Assembly: GCF_023954305.1 (NCBI RefSeq) | Contig: NZ_JAMLIG010000001.1 | Span: forward strand, 2,666,001 to 2,730,000 | Source: Mesorhizobium sp. | GTDB lineage: Bacteria > Pseudomonadota > Alphaproteobacteria > Rhizobiales > Rhizobiaceae | Direction: 5' to 3' | Length of the DNA stretch: 64,000 nucleotides | Notes under the pieces: generated by a model | Database searches by the model: none | What the model saw: only the letters and a program-made list of their open reading frames with translations | Told to the model about the DNA's origin: nothing | Part shown: piece after piece, positions 59,794-64,000 of the stretch | How the letters are laid out: every line of letters begins with the position of its first letter | Numbering within the stretch: the first letter of the stretch is position 1 | Translations under genes and position numbers: made by a program

Positions 59794-60540
59794 TCAGATC
59801 ACGCCGGCGCCCTTGAGGGCCGACACGAGTTCCTGGACCGTCTTGACCTTGACGCCCGCCTTGCGGCCGCCCGGCTCCTCGGTCTTGAGCACCTTGAGCC
59901 GCGCCTTGACCTCGACGCCGAAATCCGCCGGAGCCTTCTCGTCCAGCGGCTTCTTCTTCGCCTTCATGATGTTCGGCAGCGAGGCATAGCGCGGCTGGTT
60001 GAGCCTGAGGTCCGTCGTCACGATCGCCGGCAGCTTGACCTCGATCACCTGCAGGCCGCCGTCGACCTCGCGCGTCACCTTGGCCGTGCCGTCGCCAAGT
60101 TCGATCTTCGAGGCGAACGTCGCCTGCGACCAGCCCAGCAGGGCGGCCAGCATCTGGCCCGTCTGGTTGGCGTCGTCGTCGATCGCCTGCTTGCCGAGGA
60201 TCACCAGGCCCGGCTGTTCGGCATCCGCCACACCCTTGAGGATCTTGGCCACCGACAGCGGCTCGACCAGCTCGTCGACCTTGACCAGGATGCCGCGGTC
60301 CGCACCCATCGCCAGCGCCGTCCGGATCGTTTCCTGCGCCTGCGCCGGGCCGATCGACACGACCACGATCTCCTCGACCTTGCCCGCCTCCTTCAGGCGG
60401 ATCGCTTCCTCGACGCTGATCTCGTCGAACGGGTTCATCGCCATCTTGACGTTCGCAAGCTCGACCCCAGACCCGTCGCCCTTGACGCGGATCTTCACGT
60501 TGGCGTCCACAACCCGCTTCACAGGGACGAGAACTTTCAT
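59794..60540 (-). CDS. etfB: electron transfer flavoprotein subunit beta
   Basis: A 248-residue partner of EtfA that binds AMP. It begins MKVLVPVKRVVDANVKIRVK, has KMAMNPFDEISVEEAIRLKE and the signature LVILGKQAIDDDANQTGQML. ATG 60540 matches the conserved family start; a start at 60579 would add 13 atypical residues. First gene of etfBA. Confidence 0.97.
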   Translation of the reverse strand: MKVLVPVKRVVDANVKIRVKGDGSGVELANVKMAMNPFDEISVEEAIRLKEAGKVEEIVVVSIGPAQAQETIRTALAMGADRGILVKVDELVEPLSVAKILKGVADAEQPGLVILGKQAIDDDANQTGQMLAALLGWSQATFASKIELGDGTAKVTREVDGGLQVIEVKLPAIVTTDLRLNQPRYASLPNIMKAKKKPLDEKAPADFGVEVKARLKVLKTEEPGGRKAGVKVKTVQELVSALKGAGVI

Positions 60541-60743
60541 GCGTCGATTTCCTCTCTGACGAGTTCCGGGAATGCGCATGCAGCGCGTCCGGATCGGTTT
60601 TCCGGCACCGCGATCGCGGCGCCACAGGGCGGAGATCGGGACGTGTCCCGAACGTGGGTGTTGCTGTATTCGGCGACAAAACGGGCGTCAACTCGCAAAG
60701 CGACACCGGCTGTCGCGTTAAAACGGTTGAAGAGAAAATGAGC

Positions 60744-61081
60744 TCAGCGAAAATCCATCGCCGGTAAATCCAGATGCTGCTCGACACGGCGCATGCGCGC
60801 CTCGAGTTCGCTGATCAGGATGCCGGGCCGATGACGGACGTATGGTATTCGACGACCGCCCGCCGCAGACCGCCGATCTGGTCGCTCGTTTCCTTCCGCA
60901 TGACCAGCAAGTCGGACGCGACATCGGCGCGGAGGGAATTCATCTCCGAACGTACATCGGCGATATCGTCCTTGGTCGCCATAACCGACCGCATGTCGGC
61001 CATGTCAGTGCGCAGGTCGCCGATTTCCGCGCGCATCTGGCGGAGCAACTGAAGCATGAGGCTTTCAGGTTCGTCGCTCAT
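60744..61081 (-). pseudogene. frameshifted coiled-coil protein gene
   Basis: The frame from ATG 61081 runs 88 residues (RTDMADMRSVMATKDDIADV, then DLLVMRKETSDQIGGLRRAV) to a TGA at 60815, ending HTSVIGPAS. One base further the other frame continues without a stop as GILISELEARMRRVEQHLDL...MDFR to a TGA at 60744. Restoring a single base (GGCC-CGGC to GGC-CaC-GGC) gives VIGHGILISELEAR and a 112-residue helical protein. This is either a real one-base deletion or a sequencing error. Function unknown; helical hydrophilic protein with heptad-like spacing. Confidence 0.7.
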
Positions 61082-61113
61082 GTGGCGCTAGTACCACACC
61101 CGGCCGCATGGCG

Positions 61114-61875
61114 CTACTGGCGCCCCCAGGGTCCGGTCGGGGTGACCGGTGTGGTGACCGGCACCGCGACTTCCGCGCCGCGCGGCGTGACGATGTCCTT
61201 GTCAAAGAGCGGAACGCCCTTGCGCCGCATGATCACGACGAGCGCCGCGCCAGCGACGATGCCGCCGACATGGGCTGCCCACGACACCTGGTCCTCGCCG
61301 CCGGCGGCGAACATCAGGAACTGGAAGGCGATCCACAGCACGATCGGGATCCAGGCAGGAATTCTCAGCGGCAGTCGCATCAGCACCAACACCCACACCT
61401 TCACGCGCGGGTGGAGCATGAGATACGCGGTCACCACGCCCGCGATGGCACCGGATGCACCGATCAGCGGTACCTGCGAATTCACGTCGATGATCCCATG
61501 CAGCCATGCGCCGGCGATGGCGCACAGAAGGTAGAAGATCAGGAAACGGACATGGCCGAGCGCGTCCTCGACATTGTCGCCGAACACCCACAGGAACAGC
61601 ATGTTGCCGGCGAGATGCATGAAATCGCCGTGCAGGAAGGCATAGGTGATGTAGGTGAGGATGTCCGGTACGAGGATCTGGTCCGGGCCGCGCTCGGCGA
61701 GATCGTAGATTGTGGAGGGGATGTATCCCAGGCCGATGGCCGTCGCCTGCGCGAAGCTCTCGCTCGAAAAAGTCGTCATCAGCCAGACGACGACATTGGC
61801 AACGATCAGCCCGATCGTCACATATTGCATCCTGATGTGCTTCAGGCTGTTGGCGTCGTGCAGCGGAATGAACAT
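61114..61875 (-). CDS. rhomboid family intramembrane serine protease
   Basis: A 253-residue membrane protein with six or seven helices. YAFLHGDFMHLAGNMLFLWV holds the conserved HxxxxHxxxN motif in helix 2, the catalytic Ser is in LIGASGAIAGVVTAYL, and the catalytic His in WAAHVGGIVAGAAL. The tail is Pro/Thr-rich. Rhomboids cut transmembrane substrates; the target is unknown. Confidence 0.93.
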   Translation of the reverse strand: MFIPLHDANSLKHIRMQYVTIGLIVANVVVWLMTTFSSESFAQATAIGLGYIPSTIYDLAERGPDQILVPDILTYITYAFLHGDFMHLAGNMLFLWVFGDNVEDALGHVRFLIFYLLCAIAGAWLHGIIDVNSQVPLIGASGAIAGVVTAYLMLHPRVKVWVLVLMRLPLRIPAWIPIVLWIAFQFLMFAAGGEDQVSWAAHVGGIVAGAALVVIMRRKGVPLFDKDIVTPRGAEVAVPVTTPVTPTGPWGRQ

Positions 61876-61902
61876 TCTGTGCGCCCCCCACGGCCCCCGC
61901 CG

Positions 61903-62484
61903 TCACCTGTTCTTTCCGGGCACCCATAACACGTCCGCCGCGCCATTGTCATTGACCACGCGGGCGGCGACGAACAGGAAATCCGAGGCGCGGTTCAGGT
62001 ATTTCACCACCTCCGGATTGACCTTTTCCTCCGGCATCCGCGCCAGTTCGACCGTGATCCGCTCCGCCCGCCGCACCACGGTGCGGGCGAGGTGAAGATA
62101 GGCGGACGCGGCGGACCCGCCCGGCAGGACGAAGGAACGCAGCGGCTGCAGACCGGCGTTGAGCGCGTCGATGTCGGCTTCGATCCGGGCGACCTGGGCA
62201 GCGACGATGCGCAGCGGCTCGAAGCGTAGCGGCTCGCCCGTTTCCGGCGTGGCGAGGTCGGCGCCGAGGTCGAACAGATCGTTCTGCATGCGCAGTAGCA
62301 TGCCGTCGATCTCGGGGTGGTGAACCGACGTGTGCAGCCGCGCCAGACCGATCGTCGAGTTCGCCTCGTCCACCGTGCCGTAAGCCTCGACCCGGCGGTC
62401 ATGCTTCAGCCGCCGCGCGCCGGTGGCAAGTCCGGTCGTACCGTCGTCGCCCTTGCGGGTGTAGATTTTGTTCAGCTTGACCAT
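61903..62484 (-). CDS. cob(I)yrinic acid a,c-diamide adenosyltransferase (PduO type)
   Basis: A 193-residue ATP:cob(I)alamin adenosyltransferase of the trimeric PduO family: IYTRKGDDGTTGLATGARRL near the N-terminus, VDEANSTIGLARL, and LARTVVRRAERITVELA with the catalytic Arg region. It makes adenosylcobalamin, complementing cobST elsewhere in the window. MVKLNKIYTR at 62484 is the family start. It is next to the HIG1-type gene on the same strand (16-base gap), and in rhizobia this pair often precedes etfBA. Confidence 0.94.
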   Translation of the reverse strand: MVKLNKIYTRKGDDGTTGLATGARRLKHDRRVEAYGTVDEANSTIGLARLHTSVHHPEIDGMLLRMQNDLFDLGADLATPETGEPLRFEPLRIVAAQVARIEADIDALNAGLQPLRSFVLPGGSAASAYLHLARTVVRRAERITVELARMPEEKVNPEVVKYLNRASDFLFVAARVVNDNGAADVLWVPGKNR

Positions 62485-62500
62485 ATTGCTCCCGGACCGC

Positions 62501-62692
62501 TCAACCGCGCGTGAAATAGACGGCCAGCAGGATGAGGCAGAGCGCAACGAACTGCAGGAAGACGCGCGCCTGCATCAGCTTGTTGGAGGTGTTGGCGTCC
62601 CCGCCCTTCATCATGTTCCAGAGCCCGCGCAGGAGCACGATAACGACCGCGACCATGGCAACGATCGCGAAGATGTTGAAGACGGTGGACAT
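62501..62692 (-). CDS. HIG1/twin-transmembrane domain protein
   Basis: A 63-residue protein with two membrane helices (FNIFAIVAMVAVVIVLLRGL and FLQFVALCLILLAVYFT) joined by the basic/Asn linker WNMMKGGDANTSNKLMQARV. This hairpin matches the HIG1-domain proteins of alphaproteobacteria, related to mitochondrial respiratory supercomplex factors. The start (MSTVFNIF) follows an AGAGGAAAG site. Confidence 0.85.
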   Translation of the reverse strand: MSTVFNIFAIVAMVAVVIVLLRGLWNMMKGGDANTSNKLMQARVFLQFVALCLILLAVYFTRG

Positions 62693-62858
62693 CGTGTCTT
62701 TCCTCTTGCCCGGCGCCGGCAGGTAGTGCGTGACATAGCGCCCGGTGTGCCGGAGCGGCACCCTCGGCCGCGACGGAGGCCGTACTTGGGCCGGGCGCGG
62801 GTTGTTTCCGCAGAACCCTTCCCATATTCAACCAAGGCGCACAATCGGCGGAGAGGGC

Positions 62859-63710
62859 ATGCGAAACATCGTCGCCGCGAAACGGATCCTGTCGGACGCG
62901 ATGGGGCACTTCAACACCGATGACGGCTGGTCGATGTCCAGCCATCTCGCGATTTCCGCACTGATGGCTCTGTTTCCGTTCCTGATCTTCGCCACCGCGC
63001 TGGCGAGCTTTCTCGGCGCCGACGCGTTCGCCGACACAGCGGTGCACCTCGTCTTCGACACCTGGCCGCCGCAGATCGCCGAGCCGATAGCCAAGGAGGT
63101 GCGCAACGTGCTGACCGTGCAGCGCGGCGATTTCCTTACGGTATCGGTGATCGCCGCCGCCGTTTTCGCCTCGAACGGCATCGAGGCGCTGAGGACCTCG
63201 CTCAACCGTGCCTACCGCGTCGCCGACAATCGCTCGTTCATTTTCCGCCGCGTCCAGAGTTTCGCGTTCGTGTTCATCGCCACACTCGGCTTCCTGGCCA
63301 TCAGCGTGCTGCTCGTGCTGGCACCGCTGATCGCCGACATTGCCGAGCGGAACCTGTCGTGGATCGGGCCCTATATGGGCACCATCACCCTGTGGCGCTA
63401 CGTCATCGCCTCGGGGGTGATCGTCTTCGGCCTCTTTGCCGTGCATTTGTGGCTTCCGGCCGGACACCGTTCCTTCTCCGACGTCATTCCGGGCATCGTC
63501 TTCACGCTGATCGCCTGGCTCGCCGGCTCGAGCATCTTCGCAGCCTATCTGCGCCAGTTCTCGACCTATGTCTCGACCTATGCCGGGCTTGCCTCGGTGA
63601 TGATCGCGGTAATCTTCCTCTACATCATCTCGGCGCTGTTCATCCTCGGCGGCGAGTTCAACGCGGCGATCCGCCGCTACCTCGAGGCCCGCTCACGTAT
63701 CGCGGGATGA
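62859..63710 (+). CDS. YihY/BrkB family inner-membrane protein
   Basis: A 283-residue polytopic protein of the 'virulence factor BrkB' family, once mistaken for RNase BN. It has ISALMALFPFLIFATALASF (helix 1), VFASNGIEALRTSLNRAYRV, YVIASGVIVFGLFAVHLWLP and IIAVIFLYIISALFILGGEF-type closing helices. GGAGAGGG precedes ATG 62859. It overlaps the convergent DMT transporter gene by 18 bases. Function unknown. Confidence 0.9.
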   Translation: MRNIVAAKRILSDAMGHFNTDDGWSMSSHLAISALMALFPFLIFATALASFLGADAFADTAVHLVFDTWPPQIAEPIAKEVRNVLTVQRGDFLTVSVIAAAVFASNGIEALRTSLNRAYRVADNRSFIFRRVQSFAFVFIATLGFLAISVLLVLAPLIADIAERNLSWIGPYMGTITLWRYVIASGVIVFGLFAVHLWLPAGHRSFSDVIPGIVFTLIAWLAGSSIFAAYLRQFSTYVSTYAGLASVMIAVIFLYIISALFILGGEFNAAIRRYLEARSRIAG

Positions 63711-64000
63711 GGTGGCGAGCGCCACACCGGCGGACGCGATGGCCATTCCGGCGATCTGGATGAGGGTGAGCGTTTCGCCGAACAGCGGCCAAGCCATCAG
63801 CGCGGTGACCGCCGGAACCAGGTAGAACAGCGACGACACCTTCGCGACGGACCCCTCGCGGATGAGGTACATCAAGAGGAAGATCGCGCCGATCGACAGC
63901 ACGAAGACCAGCCAGATCAAGGCGAAGACCAGTTCGCCGGTCAGCACGAACTCCCGTGTCTCCAGCAAGAACGACATCGCCGCCATCAAGGCGGTCGCGC
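63693..64000 (-). CDS. EamA/DMT family transporter (C-terminal part, cut by window end)
   Basis: The frame is open to the last base of the window, so the start lies beyond it. The visible ~102 residues are the second EamA half: ALIWLVFVLSIGAIFLLMYL, then REGSVAKVSSLFYLVPAVTA and MAWPLFGETLTLIQIAGMAI. The substrate is unknown. Confidence 0.88.
   Translation of the reverse strand, partial: ATALMAAMSFLLETREFVLTGELVFALIWLVFVLSIGAIFLLMYLIREGSVAKVSSLFYLVPAVTALMAWPLFGETLTLIQIAGMAIASAGVALATSSRDT

Noticed and set aside
58807..60741. A 644-residue plus-strand open frame opposite etfA and etfB
   Set aside because: Composition (Arg/Asp/His/Leu-rich) is typical of a shadow frame and the minus strand encodes clear EtfA and EtfB.

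Overview
The window is GC-rich chromosomal DNA of an alphaproteobacterium, most likely Hyphomicrobiales (Rhizobiales) of the Mesorhizobium/Phyllobacteriaceae type. Grounds for this are the serA-purA neighbourhood, an RpoH with the RpoH box, the bolA / J-domain protein / cobS / cobT block, a SAM-II riboswitch in front of metA, CTTGAC/CTATnn promoters, and short palindromic repeats of the sort common in rhizobial intergenic DNA. Most of it is housekeeping chromosome. The accessory part lies between about 28.4 and 57.3 kb.

Layout. 0-6.8 kb: end of serA with its terminator, a HicB/HicA-like toxin-antitoxin pair, a ROK-family protein whose motifs are in circularly permuted order, a DMT transporter, purA, a conserved membrane protein and rpoH. 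7-12 kb: bolA, a J-domain protein, cobaltochelatase genes cobS and cobT, and a secreted phytase-like protein. 12-14.5 kb: a small stress/iron-type operon (DUF892, hypothetical, iron-permease-like), a queuosine-precursor transporter behind a preQ1-I-like pseudoknot, and rpmB. 14.6-28.3 kb: VOC protein, rluD-type pseudouridine synthase, sulfotransferase with a 47-residue secreted peptide, tRNA-Arg(CCT), M20 amidohydrolase, D,D-carboxypeptidase, CobW GTPase, TusA, a YafK-like L,D-transpeptidase, accA, xerD, and an overlapping aroK-aroB-CBS protein operon.

28.4-51.2 kb holds a scattered catabolic regulon. Three near-identical palindromes (TTGAAYG-N2-CRTTCAR) sit in front of (i) a Rieske oxygenase with the glutamate bridge typical of quaternary-amine oxygenases, (ii) a divergent class III aminotransferase / Pot-type ABC transporter pair, and (iii) a divergent methyltransferase-tetR-potD operon / FAD-oxidoreductase-GcvT-like operon. 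The TetR regulator resembles BetI. I infer a pathway for uptake and demethylation of an N-methylated or quaternary amine; the substrate is unknown. Inside this stretch are an L,D-transpeptidase, a PepSY / cytochrome b / PepSY / two-component block of FeuPQ-PhoPQ type, an insertion flanked by a duplicated 3' end of the ABC ATPase gene, a RelE/XRE toxin-antitoxin pair with an apparently leaderless promoter, an amine-oxidase-like flavoprotein and many palindromic repeats.

51.2-64 kb: tyrosine and histidine biosynthesis (cyclohexadienyl/prephenate dehydrogenase, hisC), a tyrosinase with a DUF2182 membrane protein, a subtilase with a small partner protein, metA behind a SAM-II riboswitch and terminator (Glu111 predicts acetyl-CoA use), etfAB, a frameshifted coiled-coil gene, rhomboid protease, a PduO-type cobalamin adenosyltransferase, a HIG1-type protein, a YihY family protein and the C-terminal part of a DMT transporter cut by the window end.
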